Below are positions 8,975-17,995 of a stretch of DNA of 43,668 nucleotides, in pieces. The notes beneath the pieces were generated by a model. It made no database searches, was not told the DNA's origin, and saw only the letters and a list, made by a program, of their open reading frames with translations. This DNA is from Gammaproteobacteria bacterium (GTDB lineage: Bacteria; Pseudomonadota; Gammaproteobacteria; Xanthomonadales; Rhodanobacteraceae): NCBI GenBank assembly GCA_021324095.1, contig JAJPJT010000031.1, positions 1 through 43,668 of the forward strand, in the 5' to 3' direction. Each line of letters begins with the position of its first letter. The first letter of the stretch is position 1. Position numbers and translations under genes: made by a program.

Positions 8975-11935
8975 ATGCAACCCAAACGCAACGTGTTGAC
9001 GCTGGCGCTGATCTCCGCGGGCCTCGGTCTCGCCGCATGCGGCAATGTCGCCTTTGCCGCAAGCGCGCCCGCCAAAGGTACGCAAGATCAGACGCCATCC
9101 CAGACGGATCAGTCCAGCACGAACGCTCAGCAGACCGGCCAGAAGAACTCCAGGAAGGAGACAAAAAAGAAGGAGCAGCAGAAGCCGCAATACACCCAGT
9201 TGCAGACGGTGCAAGTCAACGGCTTCATCAGCAGCATCGAGAATTCGACTGCGCTGAAGCGCGATGCCAATACGATCGTCGAGGCGGTGTCCGCCGAGCA
9301 GATCGGTAAGTTGCCCGGCGTGAGCATCGCGGATGCGCTGGGGAGACTGCCTGGCTTGGCCGTGCAGACGGTGGACGGTCGGCCCCAGGTGCTCTCGATC
9401 CACGGCCTCGGCCCCGATTTCTCTACGGCGCTGGTCAACGGCGGCCAGCAGGTGAGTACTTCCAACAACCGTGACGTGCAGTTCGATCAGTATCCGGCAA
9501 GCTGGTTTCAAGATGTGGTCGTGCACTTGAGTCCGGAAGCCGATTTGATCGGCCAAGGTCTCGCTGGCACCGTGGACATGCACACCATTCGTCCCCTGGA
9601 CCAGGCTGGGCCGGTAGCGGCTATCAACGCGCATTACATCTGGGATAGCGCGTCGCAACTTGCGTCGGGTCCAGGCGTCAGCGACAAGGGTTACAACATC
9701 AATGGCGTTTTTGTGGACCAGTTTGCCGATCACACCCTGGGCGTCACCTTGGGTGTGGACGCCGAGCACAACCCGGCGCAGATCGAGCACCAGGCGCCGT
9801 GGGGCTACCCCACCGATGCCAACGGCGATTACGTGGTCGGCGGCTCCAAGAACTACGGCATCAGCGACATGATGAAGCGCACCGGAGTCCTCGCCACGGT
9901 GCAGTGGCGGCCCAACAGCTTCTACACCGGCACCATCGATCTGACCTACGACAACTTCAAGGAAATCCAGCAAGCCAAAGGCATGGAGCTGCCGCTGTGG
10001 TGGGGCAACGGCTCCATCAAACCCGGGCCCACGCTGATCCCCGGCAACGTGGTCGACGGCTTCGTGCAAAGCGGTACTTACGAGGACATCAACCCGGTCA
10101 TCCGGAACGACTACAACAGCACCAGTGCCCGGGTCTACAACTTCAACTGGCAGAACCAATTCCATTTCAACGAGAGCTGGTCGGCCGAGGTGGACGCCAA
10201 TTACTCTCGCGCCACCCGCAGGGATGTGAACCTGGAAAGCTATTCCGGCACGGGCTATTACGACGCAGCGAACGGCACGCGTGGCCAGCCTGGCAGCTTC
10301 GACTTCACCGAGCTCGGCGACGGCATGCTTTACGCGGTTCCCTCGCTGGATTACACGCAGGGCGTAGTGCTCACCGACCCGCAGGGTTGGGGCTCGGGCA
10401 GCAATCTCGTGCAAGCGGGGTTCATCAACGCCCCGCACACCGTGGATTACCTGGCCAACCTGCGCCTCAACGTGGAGCACGACTTCGCGAACGGCCCCTT
10501 CTCGAGCGTGGATTTCGGCGCGGCACGCAGCACCCGCAACAAGACCTACGACGTCGCGCAGGACTTCCTGACCCTTGGCGGCGGTTTTCTCAGCGACGGC
10601 ACCGCAATCGAGACCGCACCCATCACCGGGGCGAGTCCCTGCGGTCCGCTTTCGTGGATGGGCATGGGACAGGAGCTTTGCTACAACCCGTTCTCCCTGA
10701 TCGACAACAACACGTTGGTCGAAGTGCCGACGTTCCAGTCCTCGTTGCCGTTGCCACCGAATTGGAAGGTCCGCGAGAACGACGTCACGCCCTATCTGCA
10801 GTTCAACCTCGACACCCAACTCGGCGCGATCGGTCTGCGCGGGAATTTCGGCTTGCAAGTGGCGCATACCAACCAGACCTCGACCGGCGAACGCGTGGTG
10901 CCCGGCAGTTCCTATGTCGGGCAGACCGAACTGGTTCCAGTGACCGGCGGCACCAGCTATACCCGCTGGCTGCCCAGCGCCAACCTGATCTTCGCGTTCA
11001 CCAGCAACGACGACTTGCGGGTCAGCGCTGCTCGCACTATTGCCCGCGCCCGCATGGATCAGATGAACGCCAGCCTCGGAATCAGCGGCGACATGACGCA
11101 TCTGACGTCCACCAATCCCAACCAGGCCTTCTTCAGCGCATCGGGCGGTAACGCCGAACTGCTGCCCACCCGGGCCGACAATTACAACGTCAGCTACGAG
11201 CATTATTTCTCGGGCGGCTCCGGCTACCAGTGCAATTCGACCGACCAGAAGAACTCGGCATTGTGTCTGGGTGGCGGCGGCTACTTCGCCTTATCGGGCT
11301 ATTTCCTGGCCCTGCACGACTACATAGATCCCAACGCGGCCTACCTGTACGATTTCAGCGCGTTCATCCCATCCTACCTGACGCCGGCGCAAGCGCAGCA
11401 GTTGGGGACGCCATTTGGCATCGTGTCGGGGCCGACCAACGACGGTCACGGTTACGTGAAGGGCATCCAGGCAACCCTGAACCTGCCGTTCAACGTGATC
11501 ACCCCGGTTCTCGACGGCTTCGGCGTGATCCTCACTGCCGATAGGACCAAGAGCTCGCTGGTATACGGAAGCAACCCGACGCCGATCACCGTGCCAGGCC
11601 TGTCCAAGTGGGTCGCCGACGCCACGGTGTACTACCAGCACGATGGCTTTCAGGCCCGAATCAGCGACAGTTATCGTTCGAGCTTCCTCGGCGAAGTGTC
11701 GGGCATCAGTGCCTCGCGCATTTTGCAGAACCTGAAGGGCGGGAGCACGTATGACGCGCAGGTGAGTTACACGTTCCAGAGCGGCCGCTTCAAGGGCCTC
11801 ACGCTGATCGCGCAGGGTTCGAACCTCTCCAACAAGATCTTCTCCACGTACCAGAACAACGACCCGCGCCAGACGCTACTCTGGGAAAGGTACGGACGGC
11901 GCTTCGACGTTGGCATCTCGTACAAGTTCTTTTGA
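8975..11935 (+). CDS. TonB-dependent outer-membrane receptor (TIGR01782/MalA-like), probable maltodextrin importer
   Basis: A 986-residue outer-membrane beta-barrel that probably imports maltodextrins using TonB-ExbBD energy. The start at 8975 has GGGGA upstream and begins a signal sequence (MQPKRNVLTLALISAGLGLA). A hydrophilic Q/S/T/K-rich linker (about residues 35-75) precedes a TonB-box-like TVQVNGF, then the plug domain with KLPGVSIADALGRLPG and QVLSIHGLGPDFSTALVNG, typical of the Caulobacter/Xanthomonas receptor class. The barrel ends in YGRRFDVGISYKFF with the terminal Phe used by the BAM system. An upstream in-frame ATG at 8843 lies inside the operator region and is rejected. Substrate is inferred from its neighbours. 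Confidence 0.93.
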   Translation: MQPKRNVLTLALISAGLGLAACGNVAFAASAPAKGTQDQTPSQTDQSSTNAQQTGQKNSRKETKKKEQQKPQYTQLQTVQVNGFISSIENSTALKRDANTIVEAVSAEQIGKLPGVSIADALGRLPGLAVQTVDGRPQVLSIHGLGPDFSTALVNGGQQVSTSNNRDVQFDQYPASWFQDVVVHLSPEADLIGQGLAGTVDMHTIRPLDQAGPVAAINAHYIWDSASQLASGPGVSDKGYNINGVFVDQFADHTLGVTLGVDAEHNPAQIEHQAPWGYPTDANGDYVVGGSKNYGISDMMKRTGVLATVQWRPNSFYTGTIDLTYDNFKEIQQAKGMELPLWWGNGSIKPGPTLIPGNVVDGFVQSGTYEDINPVIRNDYNSTSARVYNFNWQNQFHFNESWSAEVDANYSRATRRDVNLESYSGTGYYDAANGTRGQPGSFDFTELGDGMLYAVPSLDYTQGVVLTDPQGWGSGSNLVQAGFINAPHTVDYLANLRLNVEHDFANGPFSSVDFGAARSTRNKTYDVAQDFLTLGGGFLSDGTAIETAPITGASPCGPLSWMGMGQELCYNPFSLIDNNTLVEVPTFQSSLPLPPNWKVRENDVTPYLQFNLDTQLGAIGLRGNFGLQVAHTNQTSTGERVVPGSSYVGQTELVPVTGGTSYTRWLPSANLIFAFTSNDDLRVSAARTIARARMDQMNASLGISGDMTHLTSTNPNQAFFSASGGNAELLPTRADNYNVSYEHYFSGGSGYQCNSTDQKNSALCLGGGGYFALSGYFLALHDYIDPNAAYLYDFSAFIPSYLTPAQAQQLGTPFGIVSGPTNDGHGYVKGIQATLNLPFNVITPVLDGFGVILTADRTKSSLVYGSNPTPITVPGLSKWVADATVYYQHDGFQARISDSYRSSFLGEVSGISASRILQNLKGGSTYDAQVSYTFQSGRFKGLTLIAQGSNLSNKIFSTYQNNDPRQTLLWERYGRRFDVGISYKFF

Positions 11936-12327
11936 GATTGCCCAACTGCCAGTGTGAGTGCGATCGGGATCTCACCAGGTCGTCGTTCCGGGGACCGCGC
12001 CGGCTCCACGGCGCGGTAACCCCGACTGCGGAGGCAGGACGCCGAAGCGAACCTCGGCGCAGCCGATGGCCCGAAGGGCGAGCCGCAGGATGAGGCGGGT
12101 TTATCCATTTTGCGTTTTCGAAGGTCAAGCTGGATTTACTCGCGCCATCCGTGGCGCTCGCATTGCGCGCGGCCGCAGCCTGCCCCGGCGAAGGCCGGGG
12201 GCGTTCGCGTTTGCAATCCTGCAAGCGCAGTCGGGTTCTGCCCGCAAAGAGCGCGGGCAGCCCGGAATGACAACTTTGCGGGGTTCGATGTTCAAGTGAC
12301 TCTGTGCGGACCTTGTACCCTTCCGGC
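11936..12327. repeat. intergenic region packed with short palindromic repeats
   Basis: No gene is seen in these 392 bases. They hold a dispersed element (about 12024-12100) with a relative at 36723-36800, a perfect hairpin CCCCGGC-GAAG-GCCGGGG at 12183-12200, and a second hairpin CTGCCCGC/GCGGGCAG at 12238-12260. Either hairpin could limit read-through from the receptor gene. Small frames across it have no gene-like features. Confidence 0.6.
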
Positions 12328-13884
12328 ATGAACGACTCCGCGATCCGGCGCGTGGTGATCGTCGGCGGCGGCACCGCCGGCTGGATGGCGGCCGCGCTGT
12401 TGGCGCGCGGGCTGGGCCGGACCTGCGAGATCCGCCTGATCGAATCGGCCGAGATAGGTACCGTCGGCGTGGGCGAGGCGACGATTCCGCAGATCCTGCA
12501 CATCAACCAGTTCCTCGGCATCGACGAGGACGAATTGATGCGTTTCACGCACGGCACCTACAAGCTCGGCGTGCAGCTCAACGGCTGGGGGCGCATCGGC
12601 GATTCGTACATCCACGCATTCGGCGACATCGGTCTGCCTCTGGGCCTGCTGCCGTTCCACCATTACTGGCTGCGCAACCGCAATCGTGCCGGGGCGTCCT
12701 CGCTGTGGACGTACTCGCTGAACGCGGCGGCCGCCGCCGCTAACCGCTTCGCGCGGCTGGACAGGGTCGGAGACAGTCCGCTCGGCGGCATCCGCTATGC
12801 CTACCAGTTCGATGCCGCACGTTACGCGCAGTACCTGCGCGGGCGCATCCCCGAGGGTGCGGTGAAGCGCACCGAAGGCAAGGTCGTCGGGGTGAACCTG
12901 CGTGGGGAGGACGGCTTCATCGAATCGCTGAAGCTGGACAGTGGCGAAATCATCGAAGGCGACTTCTTCATCGACTGCTCGGGTTTTCGCGGATTGCTGA
13001 TCGAAGGGGCGCTGAAAACCGGCTACGAAAACTGGCAGCACTGGCTGCCGTGCGATCGCGCGCTGGCCGTCGCCAGTGCGCGCACCACGCCGATGCGTCC
13101 GTACACGCAGGCGACCGCGCGCACCGCGGGTTGGCAATGGCGGATCGCGTTGCAGCATCGCACCGGCAACGGGCACGTCTATTGCAGCCGCTTCATCAGC
13201 GACGACGAGGCTGCCGCGCAACTGCTGGCGAACCTCGAGGGCGAGCCGCTGGAGGAGCCGCGCCCGCTGCGCTTCGTCACCGGCATGCGCAAACTCGCGT
13301 GGAACCGCAACTGCCTCGCGCTGGGACTCGCCGCCGGTTTCATGGAGCCGCTGGAATCGACCAGCATCCATCTGGTGCAGTCGGGCCTTGCGCGGTTCCT
13401 CGGCATGTTCCCTGACAGGCATTGCGACCCGCTGCTGGTCGACACCTACAACCGCCAGACGCGCTTCGAGTACGAACGCGTGCGCGATTTCCTGATCCTG
13501 CACTACAAGGCCACCGAGCGCCGCGACACGCCGTTCTGGACGAGGTGCGGCGCAATGGACGTTCCCGAGGATCTCGCGCGTCGCATCGAACTGTTCCGCC
13601 GCACCGGGCTGATCTTCCGCGAGGCCGACGAGCTCTTCACCGAGACCGGCTGGCTGCAGGTGATGCTGGGCCAGCGCATCGAGCCCGAGCGCTACCATCC
13701 GCTGGCCGACGAACTGGAAGAATCGAAATTGCAGGCGTTCCTCTCGGACATCCGCACCCTCGTGAGCCGTGCCGCATCGCGGCTGCCCAGCCACGATGAA
13801 TTCCTGGCGCGGGCTTGCGGCTCGCGGGAAGCACCCACAGCGACGGCAGCGCAATCGCAGGTACCCGAACGGAGCACGACGTGA
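12328..13884 (+). CDS. tryptophan-halogenase-family flavoprotein
   Basis: FADH2-dependent halogenase homologue of 518 residues. It shows the dinucleotide-binding motif VVIVGGGTAGWMAA near the N-terminus, GVGEATIP, and Lys79 in GTYKLG, which aligns by count with the catalytic Lys79 of PrnA. The segment EPLESTSIHLV carries the conserved active-site Glu region. The signature WxWxIP is altered: WQWRIA, with Ala replacing Pro. Such homologues are common beside TonB receptors in Xanthomonadales and Caulobacterales; in vitro some brominate indoles, but their role in sugar loci is unknown. The start ATG 12328 is chosen because the Rossmann motif follows at once. Its stop overlaps the GTG of the next gene, so it heads the rightward glycosidase operon. 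Confidence 0.88.
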   Translation: MNDSAIRRVVIVGGGTAGWMAAALLARGLGRTCEIRLIESAEIGTVGVGEATIPQILHINQFLGIDEDELMRFTHGTYKLGVQLNGWGRIGDSYIHAFGDIGLPLGLLPFHHYWLRNRNRAGASSLWTYSLNAAAAAANRFARLDRVGDSPLGGIRYAYQFDAARYAQYLRGRIPEGAVKRTEGKVVGVNLRGEDGFIESLKLDSGEIIEGDFFIDCSGFRGLLIEGALKTGYENWQHWLPCDRALAVASARTTPMRPYTQATARTAGWQWRIALQHRTGNGHVYCSRFISDDEAAAQLLANLEGEPLEEPRPLRFVTGMRKLAWNRNCLALGLAAGFMEPLESTSIHLVQSGLARFLGMFPDRHCDPLLVDTYNRQTRFEYERVRDFLILHYKATERRDTPFWTRCGAMDVPEDLARRIELFRRTGLIFREADELFTETGWLQVMLGQRIEPERYHPLADELEESKLQAFLSDIRTLVSRAASRLPSHDEFLARACGSREAPTATAAQSQVPERSTT

Positions 13885-15458
13885 AGCGGCGTGGCCTGTG
13901 GAACGGCCTGTTGCTGATTGCGCTGGTCGCGCTGGCGGCCGGCGCGGCGGCGGCACCGCCTGCGTCCCGCACCGCCAAGCGCGCCGAAGCACCTTCGGGT
14001 GTCTATTACGAAATTTTCGTGCGCAGTTGGTACGACACCAACGGCGACGGTATCGGCGACCTGAACGGTGTCACCGCGAAGCTCGATTACCTGCAGTCGC
14101 TTGGTATCAGCGGCATCTGGCTGATGCCGATCAATCCGTCGCCCAGTTACCACGGCTACGACATCACCGACTATTTCGCGATCAATCCGCAGTACGGGAC
14201 GATGGCGGACTTCGAGCGGTTGATACGCGAAGCACACAAGCGCGGCATCAAGGTGATCATGGACCTGGTGGCGAACCACACCAGCAACCGATCACCGTGG
14301 TTCGAATCGGCGCGCGATCCGCACAGCAAGTACCGCGACTGGTACACGTGGGCGACGCCAGGGACCGATCTCAAGGCGATCAGTGCGACCGGCGGGTTCG
14401 CCTGGCACGCGTTGCCGGATGGGCAGACTGATCCAAAACGGTATTACCTCGGCGTCTTCACGGGCGAGATGCCCGATCTCAACTACGACGATCCGGCCGT
14501 GCGCAAGGAGATGGTCGATGTCGGAAAGTTCTGGCTGAAAAAGGGCGTGGATGGTTTCCGTCTCGACGCCGCACAGCACATCTATCTCAACTTCGAGACC
14601 GACTGGTTCAACCCGGTCGTGCTGAAGAAGAACCTCGCCTGGTGGCGCGAGTTCCATCGCGGCATCGATGCGGTGGATCCCCGCGCCTGGCTGGTGGGAG
14701 AGGTATGGCCGCCTAATCCGGATCAGCTCGCGCAGTGGATGGGCGCACTGGACGCGACGTTCGATTTTCCACTGGCCGCGCGCCTGATCGAGAGCGCGAA
14801 CCAGGAACGTGATCGTGACATCGGGGCGACGCTTGAGCGTCGCGACACCGCCTATCGCGCCGCTGCCGGTGGACGTTTCGATGATGCGCCGCTCCTGTCC
14901 AATCACGACACGGAACGCGTGATGAGCCAGCTCGATGGAAACCCCGAACACATGCGCGTGGCTGCCGCGATGTTGCTGACGCTGCCGGGTCATCCCTTCA
15001 TCTATTACGGCGAGGAACTGGGGATGCGCGGCGAAAAGCCCGATCCGCACCTGCGCGAACCGATGCGCTGGTACCGGGCCGGCAAGGGACCGGGCGAAAC
15101 CACGTGGGAAGGCTGGAGCGCGGGGGATGGCCCGAGTGTTTCCGTCCAGGCCGAGCAGGACGATCCTTCCTCGCTGCTCAATTGGTACCGGATGCTGATC
15201 GGCTGGCGGCGCGACGTTCCCGAACTGCGCGACGGCGTGCTGCACGACTGGCGCGATGCGGACATGCAGGTTGCGGCATGGGAACTCGACGACCCGCACG
15301 GCGATGTTCTGGTGCTGCACAACCTGTGCGGCAAGCCGCAAACGATCGCGCTGCCGGTGCGGCGCTTTCATATATTGCTCGAGCACAGTCGTCCGGATAC
15401 GGCGATCGCTGGCCATCGGGTGATGTTGCCGCCTTACGGCAGCGCGATCCTGCAATGA
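13881..15458 (+). CDS. secreted GH13 alpha-amylase family protein
   Basis: A 525-residue glycosidase with an N-terminal signal peptide (basic MKRRG, hydrophobic core LLLIALVALAAG, AAAAP cleavage region), so it acts in the periplasm or outside. GH13 regions are intact: DTNGDGIGDLNG, region I DLVANHTS, region II GVDGFRLDAAQHI (nucleophile Asp), region III LVGEVWPP (acid/base Glu) and region IV LLSNHDTERV. It probably cuts internal alpha-1,4 bonds of starch or maltodextrins. The GTG start at 13881 is preferred: it overlaps the halogenase stop (GTGA), has GGAG 6 bases upstream and gives a clean signal peptide; the in-frame ATG 66 bases upstream lies inside the halogenase gene. Confidence 0.92.
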   Translation: MKRRGLWNGLLLIALVALAAGAAAAPPASRTAKRAEAPSGVYYEIFVRSWYDTNGDGIGDLNGVTAKLDYLQSLGISGIWLMPINPSPSYHGYDITDYFAINPQYGTMADFERLIREAHKRGIKVIMDLVANHTSNRSPWFESARDPHSKYRDWYTWATPGTDLKAISATGGFAWHALPDGQTDPKRYYLGVFTGEMPDLNYDDPAVRKEMVDVGKFWLKKGVDGFRLDAAQHIYLNFETDWFNPVVLKKNLAWWREFHRGIDAVDPRAWLVGEVWPPNPDQLAQWMGALDATFDFPLAARLIESANQERDRDIGATLERRDTAYRAAAGGRFDDAPLLSNHDTERVMSQLDGNPEHMRVAAAMLLTLPGHPFIYYGEELGMRGEKPDPHLREPMRWYRAGKGPGETTWEGWSAGDGPSVSVQAEQDDPSSLLNWYRMLIGWRRDVPELRDGVLHDWRDADMQVAAWELDDPHGDVLVLHNLCGKPQTIALPVRRFHILLEHSRPDTAIAGHRVMLPPYGSAILQ

Positions 15459-15496
15459 ACAACGAGCAAGGCGAGCGAAGTGTGCTGACAAGGAGT

Positions 15497-15566
15497 CCCC
15501 CCTCACCCGCCAAGCGCTGCGCGCTTGTCTCCCTCTCCCCTCGGGGAGAGGGCTGGGGTGAGGGGG
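15497..15566. repeat. CCCTCTCCCC-type palindromic intergenic repeat, copy 1
   Basis: Nested hairpin in the 167-base gap between the amylase and GH31 genes: outer arms CCCCCTCACCC (15498-15508) and GGGTGAGGGGG (15556-15566), inner stem CCCTCTCCCC/GGGGAGAGGG (15531-15552), plus a side hairpin AAGCGC/GCGCTT (15512-15526). Two related copies lie at 28617-28652 and 28923-28960. It may modulate read-through or mRNA stability inside the operon. Confidence 0.8.
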
Positions 15567-15625
15567 CGTGAGGCTCGTTGCGCTAACGACCCAACGGAAA
15601 ATCAGGACCACCAGCAGGCGAACCG

Positions 15626-17995
15626 ATGACTGCAAAACTGCGCGCATTCGTACTCACATTACTGTTGCTGGCCATCGCCACGGCCGCGAATGCCTCTGTC
15701 GCGCTGGAACTGCGCAGCGTCGGCGGCCAAGGCTTCAAGCTTGCCCAGGATGACGCGACGATCTCGGTGCAGATGGTCGTGCCCGGCGTGCTGCACGTGC
15801 ACTACCTGCCGCACGGACAAGGCACGTCGCCGGATCTGGTGATCGATCCCCACCTCGCAGCAACGTCGTTCCATCCGCAAACCACAAAGCAAGGCGACAC
15901 GATCACGCTGCGCTCGGATCGGATGATCGTCACGTGGCAGCCCAAGGCTGGCGAGCTGCGCGTCACCGATGCGCAGGGCCACCCGCTGCTGCAACAACGC
16001 GCATTCACCGCCTTGGCACAAGGGCGCATCGTGTTCGAACACACGGCGGGCGACGCGCTGTACGGCATCGGTGGCTTCGAAGCGAATCAGCCGGTCGCGG
16101 CCGGCCTGCTGCGCAGCGGCGATCAGGTTGCACAGGCAGGGAAGCAGGGCCATGCCGGCGCGCCGTTCGTGTGGAGCACGTCAGGTTATGGCGTACTGGT
16201 CGATTGCAACGGTGCCGATTTCGACCTCGCCGATGGCCACATCACGGTCAACGACTTCAACCGTCCCGACGCGGACTACTACGTTCTGGTGGGCACGCCG
16301 GCTGAACTTTTCGGCGAACTCGCGAAGATCAGCGGTCCTGCACCGATGTTCCCCAAGTGGGCAATGGGTTTCACCAACAGCCAATGGGGCAGCGACGAGA
16401 AGGAGCTGCTCGATATCGTCAAAACCTATCGCGCCAAACAGATTCCGATCGACAACTTCACCCTCGATTTCGACTGGAAGGCGTGGGGGCAGGGCGATTA
16501 CGGCGAGTTCCGCTGGAATCCCGAGAAGTTTCCGGATGGGCCCAGCGGCAAACTCGCCAAAATGCTCGCCGCCGAAGGCATGCATATCACCGGAATCATG
16601 AAGCCGCGTCTTCTGCTGGGCACCGCCGAAGGCCGCTACGCCACCGCACATGATTTGTGGATTCCCGGCGAGCAGGCGTACCAGGATTATTTTTCCCACA
16701 AGCTGGCTAAAGAGGTCGATTTCGACAAACCCGAAACCCGGCGCTGGTTCGGTCATCTCGCGATCGAGTATGGTTTCGACAAGGGCATCGCCGGCTGGTG
16801 GAACGATGAGGCCGACGTGTACGGCAAGGACGAGAAGCTCACTTCCAACACGCAGTTCCTCAACATGGAGCGCTCGCTGTACGACGCGCAGCGCGCGGCC
16901 AGTGACAAACGCGTCTGGTCGATCAACCGCAACTTCTGGCTGGGCGCGCAGCGCTACGCGTACGGACTGTGGTCGGGCGACATCGATACAGGCTTTGCGA
17001 GCATGGCCGCGCAGCGCACGCGCATGCTGAGCGCGATCGACGTCGGCGAATTGCTGTGGGGCATGGACGGCGGCGGGTTCAACGGGCATCCGTCCGACGA
17101 GAACTACGCGCGCTGGATCGAGTTCGGCGCGTTCACACCGATCTTTCGCGTGCACGGCACCTTCAATGAGAAGCGCCAGCCGTGGCGTTACGGCCCGGTC
17201 GCAGAGGCCGCCGCAACCGACGCGATCCGCCTGCGCTACGCGCTTATCCCGTACATCTATTCGTATCAACGTTCGGATCATGCGCACGGTGTGGGCTTGG
17301 TGCGCCCGCTGACCTTCGACTGGCCTGACGATCCGAACGTGCGCAACGACGCCGATGCCTGGATGTTCGGCCAGTGGCTGCTGGTGTCGCCGGTGGTCGA
17401 GCAGGGCCAGACGATGAAGCACATCTACCTGCCCGCGGGCCAGTGGATCGGCTGGTTCAACGGCAAGGCGTACGCGGGTGGCCGGACCATCGACTACCCG
17501 CTCGATGCGAAAACCTGGCGCGATATTCCCCTGTTCATCCGCGCCGGTGCGATCATTCCCACGCAACCGGTGATGGATTACGTGGGCCAGCATCCGGTGA
17601 GGACGATCACCGTGCACGTGTTTCCGTCGGCCGATGCCACGCACTTCGATTATTACGATGATGATGGCGAGACGTACGCCTATGAACACGGCGTGTATTT
17701 TCTGCAGACGATGAGCGTGCACAAAAACAAAGATGCAGTGGATTTCGCGCTGGCCGCACCGCAGGGTTCGTACAAGCCGGCGCTGCGCTGGTATCTGCTT
17801 GCGATCCACGGCAGTCCGGCGCGCTCCGTTCGCGTGAATGGTCGAGCGCTCGCGTCGGCAGGTTCGCTCGACACGTTGAAGCGGTCCAGCAACGGTGGAT
17901 GGATGGATGGAAAGGACCGCTACGGCGCGGTGACCTGGGTGAAAGTGCCCGCGGGAGAAGCCGCCGGCATCCGCATCGAGACCGCGTCGCGATGA
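15626..17995 (+). CDS. GH31 alpha-glucosidase, exported
   Basis: Exo-acting retaining glycosidase that releases glucose from maltodextrin ends. The 789-residue protein begins with a signal peptide (MTAKLRAFVLTLLLLAIATAANA) and has the GH31 N-terminal beta-sandwich to about residue 230, then the catalytic barrel: FTLDFDWKAWG, nucleophile Asp in GWWNDEAD, acid/base Asp in LWSGDIDTG, and the substrate loop MDGGGFNGH followed by FTPIFRVHG. The C-terminal beta domains contain YYDDDGETYAYE. The start has AGGCG upstream. It lies in the rightward operon; its stop overlaps the next start (ATGA). Substrate linkage (alpha-1,4 or alpha-1,6) is not certain. Confidence 0.93.
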   Translation: MTAKLRAFVLTLLLLAIATAANASVALELRSVGGQGFKLAQDDATISVQMVVPGVLHVHYLPHGQGTSPDLVIDPHLAATSFHPQTTKQGDTITLRSDRMIVTWQPKAGELRVTDAQGHPLLQQRAFTALAQGRIVFEHTAGDALYGIGGFEANQPVAAGLLRSGDQVAQAGKQGHAGAPFVWSTSGYGVLVDCNGADFDLADGHITVNDFNRPDADYYVLVGTPAELFGELAKISGPAPMFPKWAMGFTNSQWGSDEKELLDIVKTYRAKQIPIDNFTLDFDWKAWGQGDYGEFRWNPEKFPDGPSGKLAKMLAAEGMHITGIMKPRLLLGTAEGRYATAHDLWIPGEQAYQDYFSHKLAKEVDFDKPETRRWFGHLAIEYGFDKGIAGWWNDEADVYGKDEKLTSNTQFLNMERSLYDAQRAASDKRVWSINRNFWLGAQRYAYGLWSGDIDTGFASMAAQRTRMLSAIDVGELLWGMDGGGFNGHPSDENYARWIEFGAFTPIFRVHGTFNEKRQPWRYGPVAEAAATDAIRLRYALIPYIYSYQRSDHAHGVGLVRPLTFDWPDDPNVRNDADAWMFGQWLLVSPVVEQGQTMKHIYLPAGQWIGWFNGKAYAGGRTIDYPLDAKTWRDIPLFIRAGAIIPTQPVMDYVGQHPVRTITVHVFPSADATHFDYYDDDGETYAYEHGVYFLQTMSVHKNKDAVDFALAAPQGSYKPALRWYLLAIHGSPARSVRVNGRALASAGSLDTLKRSSNGGWMDGKDRYGAVTWVKVPAGEAAGIRIETASR

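Noticed and set aside
8954..11203. 749-codon open frame on the minus strand opposite the TonB receptor
   Set aside because: Antisense shadow in GC-rich DNA; the product is Val/His/Arg-rich with no family resemblance, while the plus strand encodes a complete receptor.
13815..13880. ATG start at 13815 for the secreted GH13 gene
   Set aside because: It lies deep in the halogenase gene and hides the signal peptide; GTG 13881 with GGAG and stop-start overlap is better.
12292..13992. 566-codon open frame on the minus strand opposite the halogenase gene
   Set aside because: Antisense shadow; the halogenase motifs on the plus strand are unambiguous.
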